Below the pieces are notes generated by a model. That model searched no databases and had not been told where the DNA came from. It saw nothing but the letters and a program-made list of their open reading frames with translations. A stretch of 64,000 nt of DNA from NCBI RefSeq assembly GCF_019924045.1, contig NZ_JAHXBN010000010.1:1-64000 (forward strand). Reading direction: 5' to 3'. The position numbers were made by a program, and so were the translations under genes. This DNA comes from Dyadobacter fermentans (GTDB taxonomy: Bacteria > Bacteroidota > Bacteroidia > Cytophagales > Spirosomataceae). Below are positions 8,120 to 17,395 of the stretch, piece after piece (positions within the stretch are counted from its first letter, which is position 1; each line of letters begins with the position of its first letter).

Positions 8120-8235
8120 TGATTGAGCGTGAAGGGTCGCGTCCGTTATAAATTTTACAACTATCGGAATGAAACGAATAAAGTGATTGCACAACACATG
8201 AAATACTTTTGTCGTGTATTTAAACTTTATCAAAC

Positions 8236-8712
8236 ATGGCTGATTTCAAGAGAATTGCATTGGGTTTGGTGGTCATTTTTTGTGCCGCATTATTTGTTGG
8301 TTGCAGCGATGACCATGAGCCGCAGAAAGCATTAACACCCAGCGAAGTGCTCGCAAGCGTTTCCTGGGAAACAACAAATGCAAAAAATAACAAGGGTGAA
8401 AATGTGGTATTGACGGATGCGAATGTGGCCAACTTTGTAGGTTTTGCTTATTTTAAAGCAGATGGAACCTTCACCATGTATAACCTGGACGATTCGCCGA
8501 AAATGCATGGAGACTGGACGGTTTCCGCGGATGGAAAAACCCGTACGATCATAGCGAAGAATAATACAGGCGCTGTTTTGTTTACCCGCGTGGTAGACAT
8601 TACCGTTCTCACAAAAGACGAATTTACGTACCGGATTTACCCCAACAACAACGATAAATCGATCTATTTCGATATCGTCCACACGCCTACCACTCATGTA
8701 GAACCAAAGTAA
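8236..8712 (+). CDS. DUF4822-like lipoprotein
   Basis: A 158-residue lipoprotein with signal MADFKRIALGLVVIFCAALFVGC. The body (YFKADGTFTMYNLDDSPKMH, GDWTVSADGKTRTI, TKDEFTYRIYP, YFDIVHTPTTHVEP) matches my recollection of the DUF4822 family, small secreted domains of unknown function. A -7 element TACTTTTG at 8204-8211 lies 24 nt upstream of the ATG, so it is probably a single-gene unit. Confidence 0.75.
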   Translation: MADFKRIALGLVVIFCAALFVGCSDDHEPQKALTPSEVLASVSWETTNAKNNKGENVVLTDANVANFVGFAYFKADGTFTMYNLDDSPKMHGDWTVSADGKTRTIIAKNNTGAVLFTRVVDITVLTKDEFTYRIYPNNNDKSIYFDIVHTPTTHVEPK

Positions 8713-8872
8713 ATGCGTGAAGTTGTTTTTGAGTTTGTTCTGACAAGTGGCAGCTATTTCGGCTGCCATTTTTATTTTGATAGTAAAGTAAACAGTGTAT
8801 ATATAATTTTACTTTATATTTTGTTTTCCATAATAAAGTCATTACCATTGTGCATCAACAAAATCATAATGC

Positions 8873-10006
8873 ATGATGGAAAACAGTCGGATTATTCGTG
8901 CCCTTTCCAGGATAGGGGGGGGACTTTTGATGATTTGTGCGTTGTGGGGCTGCGGGGACAGCTCTGAAATGATAGTACGCGGGGATTTTCGGGATGCACA
9001 TACATTCCTGGAAGGCAAGAGGCTATTCTTCGGCGATGCTGAGACCCGTAACTTTTTAGACACGGCAACAGTGCGGGACGGCAAATTCGAGCTTAGGGTG
9101 AAGAAAGGCAAAAATTTTGCCCCATTCAGAGCGGCTATTTTGTTTGAAACCGGAAACCCTGCTTTCCCTTATCAGTTGGCAGGATATAAGAATCCATATT
9201 TGAAGAAAACCTATGAGTCTGGTTTTTATGCCGAGCCGGGAATAATGGAGCTTAAACTTGATACAATACGAGTACATTCGCCAAAAAATAAGGAAGTTGT
9301 TTTCACCATAAATGAGGTCAACAAGCAAACCGCTGTGTCGTTTCATCACTATGCTTTCAAAACAGGTTCTAAGGATTCAGCTGATAACCGAGTTTATAAT
9401 CAAAAGCTTGTCCGAAAACACCCCTATTCACTGGAATTGCTGCGTACTTTGAATTTCAGCAAAACTTCACTTGACGCTCGCGAAGCAAAACAATTACTTT
9501 CACTTTTCGACCCCAATCTGCATTCAAACCCCGGTTATATAGCCTTAAAAACCTATTTCGAATACGAAAACAAAACCGGCAGCGATTTCCCGACGGAAGT
9601 TGCATTAAAAACGACAGATGATAAATCGGTCAGCGAAGTTCTGGTGGATTCCTCCAAACATAACCTCATTGTCTTTTGGGCAAGCTGGTGCGGGCCTTGC
9701 CGGATGGAAATCCCGCAGATCAAGAAACTGTATGAAAGCAAAGGGGCAAATCTGAATGTAGTCAGCATTTCCGTCGATAAGGATCAAAATGCATGGAAAA
9801 AGGCGATGGAAAAAGAGCAAATGCCCTGGAAGCAGTTCCTCCTGCCCGCGGGGGAGACTTATGCGATGCTGGACAAGAAATATAATCTGCAAACAATCCC
9901 GATTTGGGTGCTGTTGGACGGAAACGGCAAGGTGGTCGATCAGCACGTAGGATATGACACCGGGGATAATGCTGTGGATTTGAAAGTGGCAGCGCTTTTG
10001 AAGTAA
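8873..10006 (+). CDS. TlpA-like thiol-disulfide lipoprotein
   Basis: A 377-residue protein with a lipoprotein signal (lipobox ALWGC near residue 27), an N-terminal DUF4369-like region with beta-rich sequence, and a C-terminal thioredoxin-fold domain (about 240-377) with the redox motif WASWCGPCRMEIPQIKKLY. The cis-Pro region IPIWVLLDGNGKVV is present. It probably works in the periplasm as a reductase in the TlpA/ResA class; the partner is unknown. It lies alone between A/T-rich DNA and a purine-rich intergenic hairpin. Confidence 0.85.
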   Translation: MMENSRIIRALSRIGGGLLMICALWGCGDSSEMIVRGDFRDAHTFLEGKRLFFGDAETRNFLDTATVRDGKFELRVKKGKNFAPFRAAILFETGNPAFPYQLAGYKNPYLKKTYESGFYAEPGIMELKLDTIRVHSPKNKEVVFTINEVNKQTAVSFHHYAFKTGSKDSADNRVYNQKLVRKHPYSLELLRTLNFSKTSLDAREAKQLLSLFDPNLHSNPGYIALKTYFEYENKTGSDFPTEVALKTTDDKSVSEVLVDSSKHNLIVFWASWCGPCRMEIPQIKKLYESKGANLNVVSISVDKDQNAWKKAMEKEQMPWKQFLLPAGETYAMLDKKYNLQTIPIWVLLDGNGKVVDQHVGYDTGDNAVDLKVAALLK

Positions 10007-10112
10007 AAAAGGAGGAAAGGGAGGAAGGGGATGAAAGGGAGGAAAGGAGGATGGAGGATGGAAGGGAAATTGGGATTGCTTCCTCCCCTTCCTCCATTCT
10101 CCTTCCTCCCTG
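10007..10112. repeat. Polypurine/polypyrimidine hairpin between convergent genes
   Basis: Positions 10007-10069 are nearly pure purine on the plus strand (repeats of GGAGGAAAGG). Positions 10079-10111 are nearly pure pyrimidine (repeats of CCTTCCTCC). The two halves are largely complementary and can fold back. It fills the gap between two converging genes and may act as a bidirectional terminator. Confidence 0.6.
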
Positions 10113-10114
10113 AT

Positions 10115-11272
10115 TTAAATTCTTACCTCACCACCACTTTCGGCGGAGCGTAACCCCGCTTCCAGTACCTGAATGATTTTCAAGCCATCCGCGAAGTCCG
10201 GTTTGATTTCAGTATCATTTTCAATGGCATCCAGGAAGTCGACAACTGCGTGCACGAACGCGTGCTCGTAACCTATAATGTGCCCGGCGGGCCACCAGTG
10301 GCCGGCATAAGGGTGGACGGATTCTGTGGCGAGAATGGTGCGGAACCCGTGTTCGCCTTTCGTGTCTTCGTTGGAATAGTATTGCAGCTCGTTCATCCGT
10401 TCGAGGTCGAAAACGAGGCTGCCTTTGCTGCCGTAAATCTCGAATGTAAGGCGGTTTTTGCGGCCGGTTGCGAAGCGCGTGGCTTCAAATGAGCCGATGG
10501 CGCCGTTTTGGAACCTGACCATCATCAGGGCGGCATCCTCGACGGTCACTTCGCCCATTTCGTCGCCCTTGGATGCGCCTGTGAGGCTTCCGGTGGCTGT
10601 TTCGTCGGCTATTGGGCGCTCCTTAATGAAGTTGGCGGTCAATGAGGACACCGAAACGATGTCGCCCACGAGGAAATGCGCGAGATCGACGGCGTGGGAG
10701 TTGAGATCCCATTGGGGGCCGGCTTTGGCGGTTTCTTTTTTAAGCTGCCAGGTAAGCGGGAACGACGGATCGACGATCCAATCCTGCTGGTAAGCACAAC
10801 GCCAGTGGAAAATACGCCCGATCTTGCCTTCTCCGATCATCTTTTTGGCGAGCGCTACGGCGGGCGTCCGGCGGTAATTGTGGTTCAGGTAATGCTTCAC
10901 GCCGTTTTCCCGGCAAACTTTCAGCATTTCGGCTGCCTGGGTGCTGTCCATTGAAAGCGGTTTTTCGCAGAAAATATGCTTACCTGCCTTTGCCGCGGCC
11001 AATGCCACTTCGTAATGCAGGTTTTGCGGCAATGCGATGTCGATAATGTCGATATCGGGGCGATTGACCAGCTTTTGCCAATCGGTTTCGGTCTCTTCCC
11101 AGCCCCAATTTTGGGCGAACTCGGAAAGCGATTCCTGATGGCGGCCGCATGCAACTTTCAAGACGGGAGTCGAAGGGGTATCAAAAAACAGCGGAGCCTT
11201 TTTCCAGGCATTGCTATGCGCCCGGCCCATAAACTTATAGCCTACTATACCGATATTGATCTGCTTTTTCAT
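10115..11272 (-). CDS. Gfo/Idh/MocA-family oxidoreductase
   Basis: A 385-residue NAD(P)-dependent sugar or cyclitol dehydrogenase. The Rossmann nucleotide motif is IGIVGYKFMGRAHSNAW, the family signature is AGKHIFCEKPLS with the conserved Lys of EKP, and WDLNSHAVDLAHFLVG supplies the catalytic His region. It has no signal peptide, so it is cytoplasmic. A glycan-related role is suggested by the divergently transcribed two-domain dehydrogenase next door, but the substrate is unknown. Confidence 0.87.
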   Translation of the reverse strand: MKKQINIGIVGYKFMGRAHSNAWKKAPLFFDTPSTPVLKVACGRHQESLSEFAQNWGWEETETDWQKLVNRPDIDIIDIALPQNLHYEVALAAAKAGKHIFCEKPLSMDSTQAAEMLKVCRENGVKHYLNHNYRRTPAVALAKKMIGEGKIGRIFHWRCAYQQDWIVDPSFPLTWQLKKETAKAGPQWDLNSHAVDLAHFLVGDIVSVSSLTANFIKERPIADETATGSLTGASKGDEMGEVTVEDAALMMVRFQNGAIGSFEATRFATGRKNRLTFEIYGSKGSLVFDLERMNELQYYSNEDTKGEHGFRTILATESVHPYAGHWWPAGHIIGYEHAFVHAVVDFLDAIENDTEIKPDFADGLKIIQVLEAGLRSAESGGEVRI

Positions 11273-11395
11273 CGGGGAATTTGTGTGGTTAAGGATTGAA
11301 TGCTAAACAGGTTCGTCAAAATTATCAAATCTTGGCGATTGGATTTAATTCGTAAATTCCTGCTCCTGATTTTTACACCAACTACACACTATTTC

Positions 11396-13495
11396 ATGAA
11401 ACAGCTTGCCCAGAATCTCCGTACGGGAGAGACTTTGCTCCTGAATGTCCCCGTTCCACTCGCCCGAAAGGGCAGTCTGCTCATTAAAACCCGTAAAAGC
11501 CTTGTCTCCGCCGGAACTGAACGAATGCTGGTCCGGTTCAGTAAAGCCAATTTTCTGCACAAAGCCCGGCAGCAACCCGACAAGCTGCGCCTCGTAATTG
11601 ATAAAATCAGGGCCGACGGTTTCTGGAAAACGACACGCTCGGTATTCCGCAGGCTGGATCAACTCCTGCCGTTGGGGTATTGCAATGTGGGGGATGTAGT
11701 AGCCATAGGAGAAGGAGTAGAAGGCTTCACGATTGGTGATCGGGTGGCTGGTAACGGGCCACATGCCGAGGTGGTTTGCGTGCCTGTCAATCTGGTAGCC
11801 AAAATCCCGCCAAATGTGACTGACGAAGAAGCGGCATTCACGGTGCTGGGCGCGGTAGGCCTGCATGGCTTGCGCTTGCTGGCGCCCGCGTTAGGCGAAC
11901 GCGTGGCAGTAATAGGTTTAGGATTAATCGGATTGATGGTGGTCGATCTCCTGCGTGCGCAAGGGTGTGAGGCAATAGGGATTGAGCCGGATGAATACCG
12001 GCGAAGAATCGCGAAGGAAAAGGGTATTCCAGTCGTTAATCCGTTAAAATCTTCCGGCAAATCAATATCAGAGCAGTTTGGCGAGATGGATGGGGTCATT
12101 ATCACAGCGTCGTCCGGATCGGGTAATGTTATCTCCATGGCTGCCGCTATTTGCAGAAAACGAGGGAAAATAGTGCTGATCGGCGACGTTCCTCTGCATC
12201 TGAACCGCTCTGATTTTTACCACAAAGAACTGACGTTCCAGGTCTCCTGCGCGTACGGGCCCGGGCGTTACGACCACGTATATGAGGAGCAAGGTGTTGA
12301 CTATCCTTTGCCATATGTCCGTTGGACGGAGAACCGCAATTTTCAGGAAATTTTGCGGTTGCTGGCCAATGGTTCGCTGGATGTGAAGCCGCTGGTCTCG
12401 AATATTATGCCGATTGAAAGCGCTTCGGATATTTATCAAAAAAGTAACCGATCGCTCGGCACATTGATTGATTATAGCGGTAAATGCAGAGTGGGCGAAA
12501 CGGTTATTCAGAATCCCGACCATGCATTTGGAGTGCAGAAAGTAGTTGCGGCAGTGATTGGTGCGGGAAATTTCGCTTGTGTGAGCCTGTTGCCTTGCCT
12601 TCGGGGAAAACCGGTTAAATACATCGCAAGCTCCGGCGGATTAACGGCGGCGGAACTGGCTGCAAAATATGGGATTCCCTGCATCGCTACCGATTACCGG
12701 ACGATTTTAGAGGATGATGAAGTCAATCTGATCATCATTGCTACCCGGCATGATCAGCACGTTACCATCGCGGCGGACGCGATTCGGGCAGGCAAGCATG
12801 TTTTTGTGGAAAAACCGCTTAGTATTGATTTCAGAGGTGTGGAAGCCCTGAAAATGGCATTCCTAAATGCGCCGCGGCCGGTATCTCTTGCGGTGGGCTT
12901 TAACCGAAGATATGCGCCGCACATTATAAAAATGAGGGAATTGCTGGAAGGCGGCCCGATGAATATCGTGGTGACCGTCAACGCAGGCTATGTTTTGGGG
13001 AATGCGTGGATACACGACAGCACACGGGGAGGAGGGAGGCTGGTGGGTGAAGCGTGTCATTTCATCGACCTCGTCGCCTGGCTTGCGCAGAGCTACATCA
13101 CAGAAGTATGCACCCACGCGCTTATGGCCCGAGGGTGCGTGAGCTCCGACAATGCGACCGTGCTTTTGAGGCTCGCGAGCGGTTCCACGGGCACAGTACA
13201 CTATTTTTCAAATGGTCATAATAGTTATCCAAAGGAGCGTGTGGAGGTACATTCGCTCGGAAGGACATTGATTTTGGATGACTACAAAACGCTTCGCGGA
13301 TATGGTTTCAAGGGATTTCGCGAGATGAAGGCGGATGCTGGAAAAGGCCATCAGGAGCAATTCGACAGGCTGTTTGAATGCATTTCGAACGAAGTGAAGC
13401 CGCTAATGCCCATCGAAGACGTCTGGAATTCCAGCAGGGCAACATTAGCGGCGCGGGATAGCATGTGGACGGGTACTTGGGTGAAATTATCATGA
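11396..13495 (+). CDS. Fused zinc-type alcohol dehydrogenase and Gfo/Idh oxidoreductase
   Basis: A 699-residue two-domain enzyme. Residues 1 to about 355 follow the medium-chain alcohol dehydrogenase fold (GYCNVGDVVAIGEGVEGFTI, GDRVAGNGPHAEVV, Rossmann motif VAVIGLGLIGLMVVDLLRAQ). From about 380 a complete Gfo/Idh/MocA domain follows (VAAVIGAGNFA, AGKHVFVEKPLS, GEACHFIDLVAWL). The ATG at 11396 (MKQLAQNL) is chosen because the 32 residues upstream do not fit the family. Such fusions are typical of surface polysaccharide loci. Its stop overlaps the next gene by 4 nt (ATGA), and a glycosyltransferase follows. Confidence 0.85.
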   Translation: MKQLAQNLRTGETLLLNVPVPLARKGSLLIKTRKSLVSAGTERMLVRFSKANFLHKARQQPDKLRLVIDKIRADGFWKTTRSVFRRLDQLLPLGYCNVGDVVAIGEGVEGFTIGDRVAGNGPHAEVVCVPVNLVAKIPPNVTDEEAAFTVLGAVGLHGLRLLAPALGERVAVIGLGLIGLMVVDLLRAQGCEAIGIEPDEYRRRIAKEKGIPVVNPLKSSGKSISEQFGEMDGVIITASSGSGNVISMAAAICRKRGKIVLIGDVPLHLNRSDFYHKELTFQVSCAYGPGRYDHVYEEQGVDYPLPYVRWTENRNFQEILRLLANGSLDVKPLVSNIMPIESASDIYQKSNRSLGTLIDYSGKCRVGETVIQNPDHAFGVQKVVAAVIGAGNFACVSLLPCLRGKPVKYIASSGGLTAAELAAKYGIPCIATDYRTILEDDEVNLIIIATRHDQHVTIAADAIRAGKHVFVEKPLSIDFRGVEALKMAFLNAPRPVSLAVGFNRRYAPHIIKMRELLEGGPMNIVVTVNAGYVLGNAWIHDSTRGGGRLVGEACHFIDLVAWLAQSYITEVCTHALMARGCVSSDNATVLLRLASGSTGTVHYFSNGHNSYPKERVEVHSLGRTLILDDYKTLRGYGFKGFREMKADAGKGHQEQFDRLFECISNEVKPLMPIEDVWNSSRATLAARDSMWTGTWVKLS

Positions 13496-15381
13496 AAGCG
13501 CTGCGGTATTTGACACTTCTCTGGCGCATTGGCCGGCAAATGGGCTGGCATTATGTGCTGTTCAGGGCTGGATATTGGTTCCAGGCGAAAACCGGTATTT
13601 TGAAATTACGTTTTCCGCGGAAGGCAACGAACCGTTCATTTGCAGGTCTGCAGGAATGGCGGCAATCAGCATCTGTTTTCTTCTTTGCACTCGGAAATCC
13701 GGAAGTCAACAGGAAAATGGGATTGAAGCAACTTCGCTGGCGTGTTCAAAAAATAGGGATTGGGAAGTTTAAGTATTTTGATACCTGGTATAGCGTTTCA
13801 GATTGGCATACTAATCCACTCACAGGGTATTGTTACCGCAAGAATGAGCATTGGTCAGAGGTAAATGATTTTTCGGCAAAGGCAGGCGACATAAAATATG
13901 TATGGGAAAAATCCAGGTTTACATTTTTGTATGATCTGGTTCGATATGACTTTCATTTTTCGGAAGATCGATCTACAAAAGTTTTCGGATTGATCGCTGA
14001 CTGGATTGATCGGAATCCGGTCAACTGCGGGCCTAACTGGAAATGCAGCCAGGAAATTGCCTTGAGGGTGTTGAACTGGACGTTTGCATTGCATTACTAC
14101 AAGTTTTCGCCAACATTAAACCAGCCGCTTTTTAACAAGATCTTTTGCAGTATTTATGACCAGATGTGTCACGTAGCTGCTAATCTGTCGTTTTCTCGGG
14201 TTACGGTGCGAAACAATCATGTATTGACGGAAGCATTGGGACTGTATGTTGTGAGCCTCATGTTTCCGCAATTTGCAGAAAGCCCCGAATGGCGGGTTCT
14301 TGGAAAAAACCTCTTTGAAACAGAGATCACTTCGCAGATTGCTGCCGATGGTACTTACATCCAGTTTTCGATGAATTATCACCGGGTGGTTATTCAGCTG
14401 TTGACGTGGGGAATTCGATTAGCAGAGCTGAACCATGATCCGATGAGTATTACGGTACATGACCGGGCAATGGTTTCGTTGAATTTTCTCAGGTCCTGTC
14501 AGAACGCGATGTACGGACGTCTTCCTAATTATGGTCATAATGACGGTGCCTTGTTCTTCCCGTTATCGGAACGCAGTTTCGGGGACTTTCGACCGCAGAT
14601 GGCCGCACTCGCCAATGTGCTGGGGATTGATTTGGATTATCAGGAGGGAAATTGGAGGGAGGAGTCGCAATGGCTCACAGGTACTCGGTCCAAGTCTTTG
14701 TTTAAAATGCGTCCCAAGCATATATCGTCCTTTCCCATAGGAGGTTATCATATACTCCCGGATAAAGGTACATTAACCTTCCTCCGTTGCGGTAAATACC
14801 ACACCCGCCCCTTCCAGGCCGATAACAACCACCTCGATATCTGGATCAACGGTCGTAATATCCTGCGTGATTCCGGAACGTGGCTTTACAACACAGATGA
14901 AGAATCAACGCGCTACTTCTCAGGCACCAGGGGACATAACACCATTATGATCGGTGATTTTGATCAAATGCAAAAACAGCACCGCTTCATCTGGACGCAT
15001 TGGATCACAAATGCCAAAGGTAAGTCGGGCTCCTCCGGCAACGAGTATTGGATTGAAGCTGAATTTGAAGGCTTCCGCCACTTGGGTAAGGGCATTGTTC
15101 ATAAACGCCGGGTTGTTAAGAAAGCTGGTCAGCGGCATTGGGTGATCGAGGATTGCGTTCAAAACGTTCCGAAAGGAATGGCGATCCGGCAACTTTGGCA
15201 CCCCGATGAAACCTTCGAGAACGATTTCAAGATTACGGCAAACGACGAGCACGGCGTCGCAATTCCGGTGATCATTGAAAATGGTTGGTACTCCAAAGCG
15301 TATGGCGTAAGGCAAGAATGTAGAGTGTTGGTATTCGAGACTTTGGGGCACTATGTCCGGACGGTTATCGAGGGACATTAA
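13492..15381 (+). CDS. Heparinase II/III-family protein
   Basis: A 629-residue protein. The N-terminal alpha/alpha-barrel part includes FDTWYSVSDWHTNPLTGYCY, WKCSQEIALRVLNWTFALHY and VRNNHVLTEALGLYVV (conserved NNH segment). The C-terminal beta-sandwich part includes NHLDIWINGRNILRDSGTWLY and YFSGTRGHNTIMIGDFDQM. This is the layout of polysaccharide lyases in heparinase II/III families. No clear signal peptide is present. In this setting, between a two-domain dehydrogenase and a glycosyltransferase, it probably acts on or modifies a nascent uronic-acid-containing surface glycan. Confidence 0.85.
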   Translation: MKALRYLTLLWRIGRQMGWHYVLFRAGYWFQAKTGILKLRFPRKATNRSFAGLQEWRQSASVFFFALGNPEVNRKMGLKQLRWRVQKIGIGKFKYFDTWYSVSDWHTNPLTGYCYRKNEHWSEVNDFSAKAGDIKYVWEKSRFTFLYDLVRYDFHFSEDRSTKVFGLIADWIDRNPVNCGPNWKCSQEIALRVLNWTFALHYYKFSPTLNQPLFNKIFCSIYDQMCHVAANLSFSRVTVRNNHVLTEALGLYVVSLMFPQFAESPEWRVLGKNLFETEITSQIAADGTYIQFSMNYHRVVIQLLTWGIRLAELNHDPMSITVHDRAMVSLNFLRSCQNAMYGRLPNYGHNDGALFFPLSERSFGDFRPQMAALANVLGIDLDYQEGNWREESQWLTGTRSKSLFKMRPKHISSFPIGGYHILPDKGTLTFLRCGKYHTRPFQADNNHLDIWINGRNILRDSGTWLYNTDEESTRYFSGTRGHNTIMIGDFDQMQKQHRFIWTHWITNAKGKSGSSGNEYWIEAEFEGFRHLGKGIVHKRRVVKKAGQRHWVIEDCVQNVPKGMAIRQLWHPDETFENDFKITANDEHGVAIPVIIENGWYSKAYGVRQECRVLVFETLGHYVRTVIEGH

Positions 15382-15396
15382 CTTAATCGGGCTATT

Positions 15397-16674
15397 ATGC
15401 ACTTCCTCCTTATCCACCAGTATTTCCTGGAAGACAATGCCGCCGGCGGCTCGCGGTGGAATGAGATGGCGCGGATCTGGGTGCAGGAAGGCCATTCCGT
15501 GACGGTGATTGCCGGAGATGTACATTATATGCGGGCGAAGGAGGATCAAACAGCCGCAAAGGCATTCGATGTAAACCGGAATGCCGCCGGCGTGCTGGTG
15601 ATCCGCTGTAAAGGGTCGAAGTATTATCATAAAGGCTTCCTCGGACGGTTTTGGAGCTATGTTGCTTTCGCATTCATGGCTGTTTATGCAGGAATGCGTT
15701 TTGCGAACTCCGCCTATGAATGCATTATCGTGAGTTCCCCGCCATTGCTGGTAGGTATTCCGGGAATACTGTTGTCGAAATGGAAGCGCATTCCGTTAGT
15801 CTTGGAAATACGAGACCTTTGGCCGGAATCGGCAATTGAAATGGGCGTTTTGAAGAACAAATGGCTGATCCGGTTATCATACGGATTTGAAAAATACCTT
15901 TATCGCAAGGCACGGCTGATGAATGTACTCACGCCTGCCTTTCGGGAATGCCTTATACAGGAAAAGGAAATTGATCCGGACACAATCGTCATGATTCCCA
16001 ACGCGGCGGATTTTCGTTGGAGCGAGCATGCATTGCGTAGCGTATGTGTGCGTGGCGTGCGTGCGAAGCTTGGCCTGGAAGGGAAGTTTGTGATTATTTA
16101 TGTCGGGGCGCATGGTTTGGCAAACGACCTCATGCAACTCTTGGAAGCCGCGACGCTGCTTCGCGGTACCGATGCCCATTTTTTGCTCGTAGGCGATGGG
16201 ATGCAGAAAAAAATGTTGATCGACGAAGCGCGTTCCCGTGGCTTGACCAATGTATCGTTCCTGGACCCGGTTTCAAAAGAGCAGATATTCGAATACATTT
16301 TAGCCGCGGATGCCGGTGTAGCGGTCTTGAAGAAAGCACCCATTTTCAAAACAGTTTACAGTAACAAAACCTTCGACTACCTATCCTGTAAAAAGCCGGT
16401 TTTGATGGTAATCGATGGTGTCTCGCGCGATTTGATTGAGCAAGCCGGTGCAGGGATTTTTGCAGAGCCGGAGAACCCCGCCGATCTGGCACGGAAAATC
16501 AGAATTTACATGGACGACCGGGTACTTTTGCGTAAACAGGGTGAAAACGGTTACCGATTTGTGCATAAGCATTTCGATCGGGAAAAATTAGCCAGGGAGT
16601 TTTTGGAATGTATTGAAAATCAACTGAAAGTGACAGGGAAAAGTGCAATTTTTGATGTGTCAAAAGTGAACTGA
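15397..16674 (+). CDS. Family 4 (WbuB-like) glycosyltransferase
   Basis: A 425-residue GT-B glycosyltransferase. The N-terminal acceptor domain includes LIHQYFLEDNAAGGSRWNEM and LEIRDLWPESAIEMGVLKN, a segment characteristic of WbuB-type enzymes. The C-terminal GT1-type domain has VIIYVGAHGLANDL, HFLLVGDGMQKK and the EX7E-like region LAADAGVAVLKK...KTFDYLSCKKPVLM. It likely adds an amino sugar or related residue to a lipid-linked surface polysaccharide precursor at the cytoplasmic membrane. It starts 15 nt after the heparinase-fold gene. Confidence 0.88.
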   Translation: MHFLLIHQYFLEDNAAGGSRWNEMARIWVQEGHSVTVIAGDVHYMRAKEDQTAAKAFDVNRNAAGVLVIRCKGSKYYHKGFLGRFWSYVAFAFMAVYAGMRFANSAYECIIVSSPPLLVGIPGILLSKWKRIPLVLEIRDLWPESAIEMGVLKNKWLIRLSYGFEKYLYRKARLMNVLTPAFRECLIQEKEIDPDTIVMIPNAADFRWSEHALRSVCVRGVRAKLGLEGKFVIIYVGAHGLANDLMQLLEAATLLRGTDAHFLLVGDGMQKKMLIDEARSRGLTNVSFLDPVSKEQIFEYILAADAGVAVLKKAPIFKTVYSNKTFDYLSCKKPVLMVIDGVSRDLIEQAGAGIFAEPENPADLARKIRIYMDDRVLLRKQGENGYRFVHKHFDREKLAREFLECIENQLKVTGKSAIFDVSKVN

Positions 16675-16712
16675 ATGTGCCGCCAGAGGGTTTTCTAATA
16701 AATGAAAATCCA

Positions 16713-17333
16713 ATGAGAAACGTAGCACATCTGTTCCCCGAATCTGTTAGGAAAGGGGCTTACACATATTCCGAATACATGAATTTAATGGAAGCGGTGG
16801 TTTTGGAAAACAGAACTACCGGTCCGAAACAATCCGAGGCGCTGGCCCATTATACAAAGCTGAACCTGGCACGAATGCAGCGCCTCAATAAAACGGCGTC
16901 CATCCATGAATCGTTGCGAGAGGCTGTCGACCAGATCGATATTCCGCAAACGTGGTACATTCTCACCGAAGCGTGGTGTGGAGATGCGGCCCAGAACATT
17001 CCGACGATCGTAGCTGCATCACTTTCGAACCCTCTGATCACCGTCAGATTCCTGCTGAGGGATGAAAATCCTGAACTGATGGATGCCTACCTGACAAACG
17101 GAGGGCGGTCGATACCGAAATTGATTGCTGTGGACGAAGATTTCAATGAAATTTTCACCTGGGGGCCACGTCCGGCCGGTGCTCAGGAGTTGCTGAGAGA
17201 ATACAAAGCCAATCCGGTGAAGTCTTACAGCGAATTTTCAGAGGATATCCAGCGTTGGTACATTGCCGATAAAACACAGTCGCTACAAAACGAATTGCAG
17301 GAGCTTTTGGAAGCAGTGGCTGTGGATAAGTGA
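16713..17333 (+). CDS. Thioredoxin-fold family protein
   Basis: A 206-residue soluble protein with a thioredoxin-like core: YILTEAWCGDAAQNIPTI replaces the usual WCxxC by WCGDAAQ, so only the first Cys of the redox pair is kept. GGRSIPKLIAVDEDFNEIFTWGP supplies the cis-Pro strand. These single-Cys thioredoxin-like proteins are common in Bacteroidota and of unknown function. The ATG at 16713 (MRNVAHLF) is preferred. It closely follows the glycosyltransferase gene and precedes the nuoI-like gene with a promoter element between. Confidence 0.78.
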   Translation: MRNVAHLFPESVRKGAYTYSEYMNLMEAVVLENRTTGPKQSEALAHYTKLNLARMQRLNKTASIHESLREAVDQIDIPQTWYILTEAWCGDAAQNIPTIVAASLSNPLITVRFLLRDENPELMDAYLTNGGRSIPKLIAVDEDFNEIFTWGPRPAGAQELLREYKANPVKSYSEFSEDIQRWYIADKTQSLQNELQELLEAVAVDK

Positions 17334-17352
17334 GTTTTTGAACCGTTTACTC

Positions 17353-17360
17353 TATATTTG
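17353..17360 (+). promoter_or_regulatory. -7 element upstream of nuoI2
   Basis: TATATTTG is an exact match to the Bacteroidota -7 consensus TAnnTTTG. No convincing TTG/TTTG lies at the expected 19-20 nt upstream. It is 36 nt before the probable TTG start codon of the nuoI-like gene. Confidence 0.5.
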
Positions 17361-17395
17361 TCATAGGGTAACCGCAATACCAACGAACAGGGATT

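Noticed and set aside
8123..8335. 70-residue plus-strand frame before the DUF4822-like gene
   Set aside because: It overlaps the promoter and the first 100 nt of a clear lipoprotein gene in another frame.
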